From Hetaerina americana (taxonomy: Eukaryota; Arthropoda; Insecta; Odonata; Calopterygidae): a DNA stretch of 64,000 nt. This document shows positions 37,201 through 49,480 of this stretch, in pieces. The stretch covers positions 44,804,946 through 44,868,945 of the forward strand of contig JAKTNV010000001.1 of assembly GCA_022747635.1 (NCBI GenBank). The letters run 5' to 3'. Every line of letters begins with the position of its first letter. The stretch's first letter is position 1. The position numbers were made by a program, and so were the translations under genes. Under the pieces are notes generated by a model that had not been told where the DNA came from, did no database searches, and saw nothing but the letters and a program-made list of their open reading frames with translations.

Positions 37201-40200
37201 TTGGTAGAGTACTTCAATAGATTCCTTTCATCTCTCCCTAATGTCCTCATTTTCTGTTGGTAACTTTCTATTAGAACATCGGATTTTGTGATATTTTGTT
37301 TTTATTTCTCGAAATGGTCTATTCACCAATCTATCAGCCGTATCGTTATTTCCCTTTGCTATGCTGCCATTTCTTTCCTCGTTGCTGCTTTTTGTGCCCT
37401 CCTCTTAAGTCACCTTAGACTCTCGTATGACTCGCACGTGCATGACTTGTAGTTCCGTAACTTATTGTAAAGGGTGTTCATAGATTCATTTCTCAAATCT
37501 TTCTATTTACTTCCCCCATTTTTCGATTGTTATTACCATTATTTAGTTTTAATGCTAGATTATCTCAATGTTCCCATTAAACAGTATAAAGTTTTAATTT
37601 GGATTTTATTTTCGAATGATATGGAGGCAACTTCACCGAAGGAACTTGTGGAATACTATATGTCGGTACCAGTACCCAATAGACAATCAGTTTTCATGGG
37701 CTGAATAACTTGGACAATATTAAAATAAACTAAAAATCGGCATATACCATGTATTATAATGTACCAACTTCAGTTATCTAAAAATTTCGGTTCTTTCTCT
37801 TTGGTACTTTTCTGGTAAATACTATTGTCCTATTGTTGGCGTATAAAATGTTAATTTATGAAGTAAATATATTATTAGAGAGAATGTTAGGAACAAAACT
37901 GAATCTTGACAAATTATAGCACTGCCCTTGAAAATGGCCTTTTAGTTAAATGGCATTCTTCACTAGGGGCTACATTCGACTAGTATATAATTTCCATTGA
38001 AAGACTTCGTCGATTAAAGAGTTGGGTGAACGTCAGACAGCCCTTTCGGATGGAGTCCCCTGTCGATATCTTAAAAATAACTTGGTATATAAATAGGTAT
38101 ATAGGTATATAGGTATATAGGTAAATAAACAGGTAGTTCTGTTCCCAATAACTCCTTTTTAAGACATGTGCATGTATTCTGAACACCATTTGCTCCTCAA
38201 CACTACCCTAAAGGCAGTGGACGATAAAGAGAGGAAATAATTTATTTTTATAGGTATACTACGGGATCGTCGCTCAAATCAAGAAAGAGTGTTGGTGCTC
38301 GAAATCTTAAATGAAAGGAGGGGGTTTTGAGTAAACGGAAATATTGGAGTTTTTTTTATTTTTGGTGGAAATTTAACTAAGAGAAAGAGATTGCGGTTTC
38401 GGTTGCTAAATATAATTTTGAATTTTGTTTGCTCGTAAGCTTAAAAAGGGGACTGATAGGAATGGACTGTTATCACTGTCCCTTGACTATTTCCTCCAAT
38501 GGTTTATGATGTTTTTTCCATGAATTTTTAAAAGGAAATTTACGTATATATGGCAACTACGGACTATATATCGACTATAACGGTTAGGGTCTGCTAAATT
38601 TGTGTATATTTACGGCATCAATGTGTATATAGTTATTGTGGATATATAATAAGTAGATCAAGATATTTAGAACACTTTGACAATTAACTAAGCTGGCGAC
38701 GTCGTCGCTCAAATTCTCATTATGAATCTGCTTTCTGTTTACTTTATGAGATAATAACGAGCGTGCTCCATCGAAAATTCGGCATAGGGCAGCAAAAAAC
38801 TTCATTGAACACCCCCAAAAAGAGGCTGTCGTTTCTCCGTCAGTAACTTGAGCATCCATCTTTCGCTTGTTCCTGAAAGTTCTTGGAGGTCAATGAGCCT
38901 GTCCTATCTCATATTTTCCCCTTCTTAGCATCTCACAAGATGGCCACCGAACGGCAAGTAGGCGACTTTAAGAAGGAAGGAGATAGGGGGAGATTTGTTC
39001 CCGAACTTACAAACACATCGAAATTTTGATAACATTTACTCACGTTCAATCTTCCTTGTGTCGATGCGGTGAGAAATGGAAAGAATTGCTGTTCTATATG
39101 CAACTATGCGGACTTCTAAGGTGATAAATTGCTCCAGGAGTAAAGATAGTTTCTAAAAGTTTATTTTACAAGGCTTTCATAAAAATTCAAATCTTCTCAC
39201 AAGGAAGTAGAATCATAATTTCTGTTATTTTTATGCTTGAGTTATATTGTAACTTTTTAAATTATAGCTTTGAAAGATTTCGGTTAGCAAAATAATAGAG
39301 TGATTATATGGTACGCGAAGTTAATTAATAAATGTAATCTAATATTTTACTCAAACATAAGCGCGCAAATAACTTTAACTGTTTTATTATGTGAAAATCT
39401 TTTTCAAACAGATTGAAGATTCTTGTTTAGTGTGAGTGTGCAGATGTAAGTTGAAAAATTCACTTTTGTCTATCTTATTATGTAACAGGAAATGGCAAGC
39501 GGTAGTTGTATACACCTTAACCAATGAGGGGAATGATTAAATTGTAAATATTCCAAGATAATTATCTTTTTCAACTTTGTTTGAAGTTGTTATTCCTCAA
39601 ATCCAATTGAGCAGTCATGTGATGTATATATATTCCAGAGCGTTTGGAATGATTAGGCTAGGCAATAGACAGCATAATGGTATAAACCTTCAGCTAGGAA
39701 ATTTATATTGATGAAAATGGGCAGGTTTTATTTCTATTCATCGACTACTTTCAATTAACAAATCCGTCTATGTATTTCTAAAAGGAATTTTGATTGAGAT
39801 TATATCATGAATTAGTTATGATGATATAATTATAAAAGAATATTATATATTTTGTCATTTACAAAGTAGCGGGCAGTCCGATATCTAATTTGTTTTATAA
39901 TTATATCACAACCTTCTTAATTTAAAGATATCATGTGACGCGGAAGTCACAGTGGGACAACTTGAATAAATAATAGTCAATATCGCAGATCTCGCCCATT
40001 CTTTCCTTTCAAGTTTTTAAACCGTAGTGACGAGATATTTTTATCCAGAGTATAATACCCTGGTTGTAATTTTGTTCCCCAATCGCCTATATATGGTAAT
40101 TTACCCGAAAAAATGTTGTGAACGCGTTCAAGTTTGAAATCTGGAACACGAAATAGTCATGCTGTGGGGATAATTGAAAAATCTCGAGATCGATATTTGC

Positions 40201-42929
40201 AGAATGGGATTTCATATTTGAGAGTCGATTGTAATTAATTTCCCTGAAGAGTTAGTCTTTGGAAGAGGCGGAAAAACATGCGACATTTGTGGGATTTTAG
40301 GTGCTCAGCGGATCAACATATTGAAATAATAATGGCTAAAATGGAACGGAGAAATGACGGTGAAAGGCATTCATGCGGCACAAATATAAACTACAAAATA
40401 ATTTGGCATTTTAAATTTATTACAAAGGTTTAGCGTTTGGATTTTACTGTAAGCGTGAAAAGTATTGGCCTAAATTATATGCCTATTTAGCTAAAAGCGT
40501 GGGGAAAATGGAAAAAGTAATATTCTTATGGTCAGAGTCCTTAAATTTCATATTAATTACGAAAACCGCTGAACTGCGTAAGGAATGTACGAAAAGTGGA
40601 AAAATGTGTTCAGAAGCAATATTTTACCGAATCAAGTTAAAAATCTTTAATTTCCAATTTATCCTTACTTGTGTCTGAGCCCCATCATAGATCGTTTCGT
40701 GATTTGCGATTCATACTTGTGAGTTAAGAAAATGTAAGAGAACCAAGTGTAACTATCCCGAAAAAAGTGAGGAAATAACAAAAATACATCAATTGGGAAA
40801 ACGGAGAGGATGAAATGGTATGGAAATACATGTGCAGGGCCTGGAAGTCATGGATAACTTTGAGGAAAAATGTAGGATTAGATGTGTATAGAATAATCCG
40901 GATGATTAAGAGGAATTAACTGATCCGTATATCAATGAAAAACAGAGTTTTTTTGATGGAAAGTCAATCTAGGAAAAGGCAAGGGGCATTAAAAACAAAA
41001 ATCGGTTATTTAAAAGATAAGTGATAGCAATCGAAGGACGACTGACTGCACTGGCATTTGGAGAGCCTTAAAAATAAATTGGAATGAAAAATTACTTAAA
41101 GAAGGCTAAGTACTCAACTGAGGTATCCGTGAATGAATACAATAAAAAATCAAATTGACAGAGAATTAATGAAAATATTCGCAATGGTATTTAGATGAAT
41201 ATTTAGCTGAGGAGTTAAGAAAATAAGTTTACAAGGGAAATGAAATGATGGAGCAAAATATGAGTTGAATTTGCAGTGTGCATATTTATATATTCCAGCT
41301 TGCGTTTTTCGGCTTTGAATTCTTCACTATAATCATAAAGGACGGATGAATTGAAAACGTATATATTTTTACGAAATTATGATTTTTTGCTTGGTAGGAT
41401 GATTACCGTAGGAAAAATAATGCTGAGCTGAGGGGAATAGCGCTGTCCTGACGCGTATTATGAATTAATTCTTTTCAAAATTACCATTAGGTTAGATCTT
41501 CCATTTCAGCCAACGTTTCCGCGCTCGACTAATCTGTTCCCTTCACTTATAATTCAGCAGTCGAAACGTTACCAAACGAGAAGTACGTGACTGAATACGC
41601 TCTGAATTTTGCATATCGGTACGGAAGTGTTCATAATCACGATTCATATAATTTTATTGAATGGTGACCTGTGTGGTATAGTTTAACAACATCTTGAAAT
41701 GGTGATTAGATTCCTTAAATAGATAATTGCCTTTTTTCTCCTTGACTTGGTAAATGGAAACGGTGGAAAAATTTAGGCCCTTGCGTCCTCTTTTCACAGG
41801 GCAGTAATGGATACATAATGGTCCGAAAAAGGCTGCTGTTAGATACCATGAGCTTATTCTACAGCCAACTTAATGGTATGTAATATAACCTTTAGTATGG
41901 AGATTTTATTCGAGCCAGAGTACTGTAGAAAAAAATCAATCTAAATGATACCTTGGAATCTTAATTGCGGGTTTCGTAGCCAGATATGGAACTCCTGCCC
42001 CACTACCTTGATGGACGTGATTATTTAAGAACATGTCCAACTGGGTTACGAAGGATTAACTACGTACTAATTTCCATACTGTTTAAGTGTCAATGAGGTT
42101 GGCTTCCCCTTAACGGCAACCGGGATCATAACAACTAATCACAAATGGATTCATATTCATATTGATCATTTAGTTAGGGTGCCTCGCAAGAAAATCACGT
42201 GAGAATTGGAAGATAACACATTTTTCAAAGAAAATTGGGTCTATGATATTTGTGGCCGTTTAATAAAAATAATTAATTGTCTTGGAATACCCATAAATTT
42301 TCTAGGATTAATTCCAGCCTGTCGTACCGTTGCCCTACGGGTGTAAATGACCTTAACTAACCGAAATCATGGAAGTGTATGTCGAAATAAACATAATTAT
42401 CGAGCACATTAAATAGACTGATTAATAATTGATTGATCATTGATCTACGAGCATTGAATTTTCTAATCATGTTGTGACCATTTAGCGATATTTGAGAGGA
42501 AATGCAACAGGTTTTAATATAATTAGTGTCCCAATTGGATCATCTTTCTTATTTTTAAATCTATAATTTTGATTATTTCTATTTTTTGTATTATTATTCC
42601 GTTTATACAGGTATCGTGTACCATATCGGCTACAAGTATCCATATCTACAGGATAATGAAGTCAGATATTCTATTGCACAATTTGGCATTATTATTAGGT
42701 CATACTTAAATTTTTACATTATTTATCTGTTTCAGAATTTCGAGAAGATTAGCAAGACTCGAGTTCAAAAAAAAAATAGAAGTACCGTAACCCTACTGAA
42801 GCCATTTCAAGTCTCGTTCACTTATGAGGCTGATTTGCCAGCCCCATGGAAGTTCTCCAATGTTAAAAAAAATTATTTGACGTGGTATAAAAATGAACTG
42901 GTGAAATTAATTGCGATCAAAATCTAGAT
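37201..42929. other. AT-rich non-coding DNA
   Basis: A short minisatellite near 38.1 kb is listed separately. A purine-rich, stop-rich stretch at about 40700-41250 may be an old degraded element. The 113-codon frame at 42586-42927 has no recognised motif. Confidence 0.5.
38084..38126. repeat. Short minisatellite, unit taggtata
   Basis: Four to five near-perfect copies of an 8-bp unit (taggtata), the first and last degenerate. Confidence 0.85.
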
Positions 42930-43460
42930 TTAAAAAAATTAATCGGCCGCCACCTTGCTCCATGTTTATCTTAAGCTTATAGGACTTCCTCTTGAGAGTC
43001 TCGGCTTCCAACCGTGCGCCACGCCGCTACACTGTTTCTGTCAAGCCTTTCCTGAATGTAGGCATCGTCACTTGCGCGGATGCATAGGTACTCAAAAGGC
43101 ATGGCCAATACGCATCATCTTCATTTCCTCTAACCCCGTCATTTCCTCACCGTCTCCTGTTGAATTTCCTTTCCACACTCCAGCTCGAAGTGAGATTTAG
43201 TCTGCGATAACCCGAATGTACACCCTACTAAGACTGAGATAATTAAAGAGGTAGGGAGGCGGAAGAAGATCTGTGCCATTGGAGATGAACTGTAGACGAA
43301 GGGACGAGTGCGGAACTGCACGTTGAGATGAGAGAGAGCACGGGCTACGGCATTGACGTGGAGTGAAATGTTCGGTACAAGAAAAATAGAGCGCTACATC
43401 GCCAACACAGTAACGGGCGCCTGAGAACTTCACAAACGGTCAGTCTTTACGCACCTGCTT
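42930..43460. other. GC-richer unresolved patch
   Basis: Short frames on both strands (42955-43200 plus; 43139-43433 minus) overlap without resembling any family. It could be an exon-bearing or regulatory patch but has no supporting signal. Confidence 0.25.
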
Positions 43461-46259
43461 ATATGGTTCCCTGGCTATTTCTCTGAAAGTTTGTTTGAAT
43501 ACTTGGATTACATGATTTTGCCCTTTACAACGTCGACGGATTGAACGTTAAAATGTAGAGAAAGGCTCTTAGCAGTTAACAAAACGACATGACTTCAGGT
43601 CTGAATTTTTCTTTATTTCCGTTCTCGTGGCGATAATATACAAGTAAATTATCGTAGTAGGATATCTAATCGATAATTTAAAGTAATTCATGCAGTGATG
43701 AGCATCTGGAACGTAAGTTTAGAGTATTATTACTAAAATCAAATTCAGACATTCTAAATGTACAGGATTATCGAAAGGAATCCTGTATATAGGATTATGG
43801 AAAGTGGATGTTTTGGTAATTTCATGTATGGGACGATATTTTCATGAAAAAATTACTAATCACTGTTTTGCTAATATTTATGATTATCATGAGACATTTG
43901 CAAAGTGAGAGTATTCAGCGAGTTCCAAATATTTATACTATTCACATATCATACTATTCAGTGCGATATTTTTTTGATTACCGAGGTTATCACTAAAATA
44001 TATAATGTTCAATTTTATACGGCGTCATGATTGATGTAAGAAGTTTGCTTTAAATGTATGTGCGATATACACACGTGCATCAATATGCTTGCGAGCTATC
44101 GCATACATCTCTATGTTTAATAACACGCCTCATCTTCATTTCATTTTTACGATAGTGAAATTCCTAATAAATGGATACGTACAAAAGGATGGTGAATACC
44201 AGTAATTATAGAATTGTTTTTTTTCAATTCATGAGTCCCTTAGAGATTTTAATATCGAGAGACCTTCGGAGTGTGAATCTGAATAATGTTTATGACATTC
44301 TTCAGCGAGAGGGAAGAAAATAATTTTCAGAAGAATTTTTAATCATTCTGATCTGATTGTGAGGGCAGAGGATTCGTGGAAAATAATTTTCTCACTCGAG
44401 AACTCCTTGTAGACTTCTTTTTGCATTTCCTCCTCCTGGGGATTACTTTAATTTTCACTCAATTAAACTCGAAGATTCAATTAAGTGAAAGCTAATTTTG
44501 AGAGCACACTAGAAGTGCCCGCTTTCTTGTATTCTTTTTTTCCAGGGATAAAATTTCTACCAAAAAGATAAATGTAGAATTGGACAGTTCCTTAATCGAA
44601 TCAAATTATTTTTTAATTACTCATTTTCTTGAATATTGGTTCAATAAATTTTACGATAATTAGTATTCGATATGGCTTAGGTGATGAAATGATTTCAATG
44701 GTTATTAAGAGACATTGTTTCATATGTATTCATTAATTCTTCATACGTTTCGACTTAAACGAATTGCATTTAGCATATTTTTCCGTGAACTTCACGAAAT
44801 ATTGTACTATAAATATTACTACAAAAGCGTAATACGTATAATCATATCACACTATATTAAATAAAATTTTATACCTCGTTTTTATAAAACCTATAAGTTG
44901 TGGAAAGCCAGCATTTCTGAAATAGTTCGCTTAAAATTTGGGCATTCACCCGCACAATCTCTCTTGAAGTATTTTTAATCATAATATGTTTGATGCAATA
45001 TTCTTTGAGGTTTCTGCTATGGTTCTCCTATGATTCTTGAGTTAGACGGTTACTCTACTTATATATAGGGACTACTCATAACCACCCTAAAGTGATATCT
45101 GTCCCTTAGAATTGACTAGTAATCACTTAATTATTATTATTGTGCATCTCTTTTCAACCAAGCAATTTTTAAAATGCACATACATACGTATGTATATACA
45201 CAAGAAGAATGGATATGAGAAAAAATTCTCTTATATAAAATGACACTTAAAAATTACCAACCGCACCTTTACCATCACACATGGGCTAGGTTCAAGCCAT
45301 GCATACAAATCACCATCCATTGAAACCCTCCGTCCATAATCACGCACTCTTCAACTTCAAATACCGTTCAAAACCACCGTTAAACACATCACTCACTTCA
45401 GGGATACAAATTCTCTCGCTGTTCACAACATCTCTCTGATTGAGTTGATGTTAAGTATCGAGCGTAAGTGTTCGCCCATAGTAAAATGCGTTTGAAATAT
45501 TTTGCATGCATATTTTTAAAATCAATTAATTTAGCTAAATTAATACATTAATAGCTTGCGTTTAATTTCATGTTTTTTAAATTATTATACTGAACAATAT
45601 TATAATAATTTCATTCATCGTTCGGAAAAAACAATAGTAGAACAGCCATTTCGAAATGTGTATGTTTGGTGTTGAAATCGATAGACGTACGTAACAGGGC
45701 CTTCAACCAACCTTCGAGGTTTTATGGACGCCTTTCTGTTTGTTGTCAGCAAATGAGATGAACAAAATATTTCCTGTACTATATTCTTGAACAAATGTAG
45801 GTCTACGTTTCTGCCTTCACGCAAAAACGTAGCCTTGCAACGGCAGAGTTTTCGTAATGTCGCTTTATCCCGTATCCCGGTGAATATCTTTTGATACTAT
45901 TGAGATCATACTAATGAAGTAAATAATATCTATTGAAACAATAATTTTTTCAATAGAAATTTGATGCATACACTTTTGTGAGTGCATATTACGAACAAGT
46001 TATTTTTAATGATGCATTTTCCCCTTAGGATACCTTGCTTGATCGGTTGAAGCATTGGCCGGATATCGAAGGAACCGAATTGGAATCCTGTTCGAGATCG
46101 TTCTACTGATGAGTGCACCACCTCGTCTAGTGTTCAAATTTTGCGGAAGATAATATTACGCATTATTTTAAAGTAGATGTTGGTAACATACGTTTTCATT
46201 TTAATTGCATACGTGACATTTATGGCTTTTTGGAAAAAAATATTGAATGTATTCTTTCG
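43461..46259. other. AT-rich non-coding DNA
   Basis: It contains a 20-bp perfect palindrome attaatttagctaaattaat at 45525-45544 and a weak exon-like patch at 46029-46109 that is discussed among the findings. Otherwise nothing is recognised. Confidence 0.5.
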
Positions 46260-46383
<124 letters not shown>

Positions 46384-46784
46384 CTCTTTTAAGGCTATAC
46401 TTGTCCTTCGACATTCAACGGTTAACAACACTGACGGTTTAAAACATTGCGTGATTAACAGTTTGAGGAAAACGAGGTTTGAAAAATATCTGAAAATCTT
46501 GTCACTGTCTTAAATTAAGCTCGTGTACTTCATGCACATCATATGTAGCATGAACACATCTAAACCCGGCCCTCTCTTTTATTTATATTGCCGAATCGCC
46601 CTCTATATCAATTTCACACTCTTTTCACACACACCTTCCCTTTAAGTTTCTCTGACAAGAAGTAAAATGTTGGGGTCGAATTAGTCACTATCAGTCATTA
46701 TCAGTGACAACTTTGATCATCAATGATTTGATCTCCATGCAAAATAATGTAATATCTCTTAATATGATATTTCGGTGGGTAGAT

Positions 46785-46945
46785 CTTTGGGCTATTGACC
46801 AGTGGGTCTAGCTTTGCCTTCGCGTGACGCCTGTGGGAACCAGCAGCTTCACACAAGGTGTGTGATTTTTCGGGTGCCAGTTCTTTAGGGGAAATCCCAA
46901 GCGGCACAGGGAATATAACTTTCCCCTGCAGCCCAATGTGTTATC
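46785..46945 (+). mobile_element. Old, truncated relic of the tRNA-derived SINE
   Basis: The segment gtgtgatttttcgggtgcca, then a diverged ggaaatcccaagcggcacag, then cccctgcagcccaatgtg follow the order of the SINE body at 25.5 kb. The tRNA-like head is barely recognisable and the 3' end is missing. The divergence makes this the oldest copy seen. Confidence 0.7.
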
Positions 46946-48233
46946 TTCCATATCGTTGGGTTTAATATAATGTGAGCTTTTTCCTCACATATAGGTAGAT
47001 TCTGATTTGTTTTTTAAATCAGCAATTGAAATGGAAATACCTATTTTTTAAGTTTCCAGCTCAATGATGCAAACGTTGTAACTAACGATTTTATATTAAT
47101 ATTTTTACAACCCCCTCTTTTTAGCGCTTCATCGCAGAGCATATATTTTCATACTTGACTCCATATTGCCTCCTTATATAGGTCCTTATCCAGTTATAAA
47201 TTGTTATTAATTCTGTTCATAGGTCTGTGCCTTTACTCCTGGATACGTTTCTCTTTGATAATCGTTTGATCTTCTGCAATGCATTATTTTATATGTGCTC
47301 ATTTTTCAGCCTGTGGTTTTTATACCTTTTCTCATCTCATCTTTACCTAATAGTTGCCTTAATTGCTATTTATCTCTTTCTGTTGTCATATTTTTCGTCA
47401 ATAATCATTATTTTCTGCATTTTTATTTTAACCAGTAAGGTGGAATATGTTTGATATATTTATATGAGATTTAAAATAGTTTTTGTGTCCATTCCATTCA
47501 TCACGCTTTCATTAACAATTGGTTCTCCCGAGACAGTCCAAAACTCTAAAAAAGGCGTTCGGATGCTCTGATCTTCCTTAGGATAATTACTTGGCAGTTG
47601 TAAAGGTCAACCTTTTTTATTTCTCCTTTCTGTTGACGAATTACCATCGTAATATTCCTATGTTTACGTAGCAAAATGAACTAAATTATTCTCATTTTGT
47701 ATAACTTAATATGATTGAACTGTGGACCATTGACTCATATTTACGCAATGTTTACATTTTCACGGAAAATGAATATTTACCCCTTTGCAAGATATTTTTA
47801 TTTCCCAGTTTCATTCATCAACATTATTTTTGCGTGGCTTATAACTCGCTTGTTCTTTGCTGGAATGAATGAAATGTTTTGGAAAGTTTTTTGTGATTCA
47901 TATATCTCGATGGTCATAAAGGCAAATTTAAACGAACTAACTCCCTAGTAAATATTTAAAATTATAATTAGTTGAAAATTGAACAAAAACCAGGTTTTGA
48001 TCTTGACCCCTGCCAATCGCCCTGCGTGTTGGCTTGCCGGGTAAGATGTAGAAGTATGCATCATCAAATCATTTCAAAGAACAAGTTTGGTAATTGCTCC
48101 ATGTTGTAAGACGGCAGCAGAGTAAGAACCTCATTATGTTAATATTTTCGTTTTATAATTTAATTTCCCTGCAAAACTGTATATATCATTCGTTTAAATG
48201 AATATACTTTGTAACTTCCACACAATTTTTATT
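46946..48233. other. AT-rich non-coding DNA, nothing recognised
   Basis: Short hydrophobic chance frames only (for example 47227-47454). Confidence 0.5.
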
Positions 48234-48275
48234 CGTACTACCGGTTTCAACGCAACGGCGTCATCATCAGGTACC
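48234..48275 (-). ncRNA. Hammerhead ribozyme, consensus core
   Basis: Minus strand, 5' to 3': stem I side ggtac, core CTGATGA (48270-48264), one spare T, stem II gacgc-cgtt-gcgtt (five pairs including one G-U), GAAA, then accggt as a minimal, self-complementary stem III, the cut site after GUA (between 48239 and 48238), and gtac closing stem I with four pairs. All conserved core positions are present. A tiny ACCGGU-type stem III is typical of hammerheads described in Penelope-like elements, where two copies may act as a dimer. I see no PLE protein next to it, so it may be the tip of a terminal repeat or a solo copy. Self-cleavage is inferred, not shown. Confidence 0.8.
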
Positions 48276-48770
48276 TATATATCATGTATATATCATGCCT
48301 TTGAAGTCATAATTTCCATTAAAATTCATACGCTTACTTTAAGTAAGTGCCTTAGACATTATATCTCTGATCTGTACCTAACGCTTAAGAAGTCTAGTGA
48401 CAATAATTATAACCAAATTGCAGCGAAAAACCGGTAATTTATTTTTAGAACGAACATCTGGTATCTCGATAAACTCTACCTTTATCGCCATTTGTTTAAT
48501 AATCCAATGTTTTACGAAGTTTGGATGTGTAGAAGCACTTTATTTTCATGCTCCAGAAGGCTGTGGTGTAGATCTATCGTCTTGTTTTACTTTTTTGTGA
48601 TAGAAAGACGAAGTCCTATCTGCTAAAAAAATATCCTGAGCAGCATTTTTCCAGGAACTGAATGCATCTTTTCGGCCACGCGAACGTAGTAAGGCCATGG
48701 ACGAGTAAATAGTTATGGGAAAAAATAAAGGTAACATCTAATTATGTATTTCACGCTAGGATTTTATAGT
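48276..48770. other. Flank of hammerhead, unassigned
   Basis: It probably includes the rest of the element that carries the ribozyme, but I can identify neither its boundary nor a protein. Confidence 0.4.
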
Positions 48771-49480
48771 AAATGGAAGGACGCGTGTTCCCAGTAGATC
48801 TTATAAATAGAGTTCTGGCCTGTAGAGAGTGCAGAGATGGAGGTTTTACGAAAAAAACCCGTTTTGCTCAATGGAATTTTTTTGTATACAGAGGCAACCT
48901 GGGAAAATGCATCCTCGGTCCCCTGGAACGCGTAGGATCCTTAATCTCCTCCCGACTCTTCGAACCTATTCGTTTAACCTACGGGAAATAAAACGAGTGC
49001 AAGGTCCGGATTAGGTAACGAAGTGAAGTAAACATTCGTATATTCATTTATTTTTTTAACAGCTGTGTGGTAGGGGACTGACGGGAACATGGGAGGTGCT
49101 CTTCCGTAGTGCACAGGTCGCTGTTGCGTTATCTGCCGAAGAGGGATGAGGAACTAACTGAAGATACGGTGAAATTAGGGGCTTTAGTGCATTGACAGGA
49201 GATAGACTGAGGAAAGAGAAAATAATGTGATGACCTTTACTACATGTACACAATAAGCTCTTGATGAGATAATAGTCCATTTCTAATGGTAAGTGGGAGG
49301 ATGGGAAGAGTATGAACTACTAAATGCTGGCAGAAATTAATTACAAAATTATCTGCATGAATAGGGTATGTGAATGGCATTGCCTGGACGACGCGTTGTA
49401 TTTGGTTTAGGTAGAGATGAACCTGAAGCCTCGAGATCCCGCAATGGCAATGCAGGAAGGTGGCCAAAGTAGAAGTGGGC
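48771..49480. other. GC-richer unresolved patch
   Basis: Two overlapping plus frames (48773-48991, 48829-49014) and two minus frames (49056-49467) are open. None matches a family I recognise. The right part is purine-rich on the plus strand. Possibly an old element. Confidence 0.25.

Noticed and set aside
42586..42927. 113-codon plus frame as a gene
   Set aside because: Rich in Tyr, Ile and Lys as expected of AT-rich DNA; no motif recognised.
46106..46140. Hammerhead from ctgatga near 46.1 kb
   Set aside because: No GAAA follows and no pairing was found.
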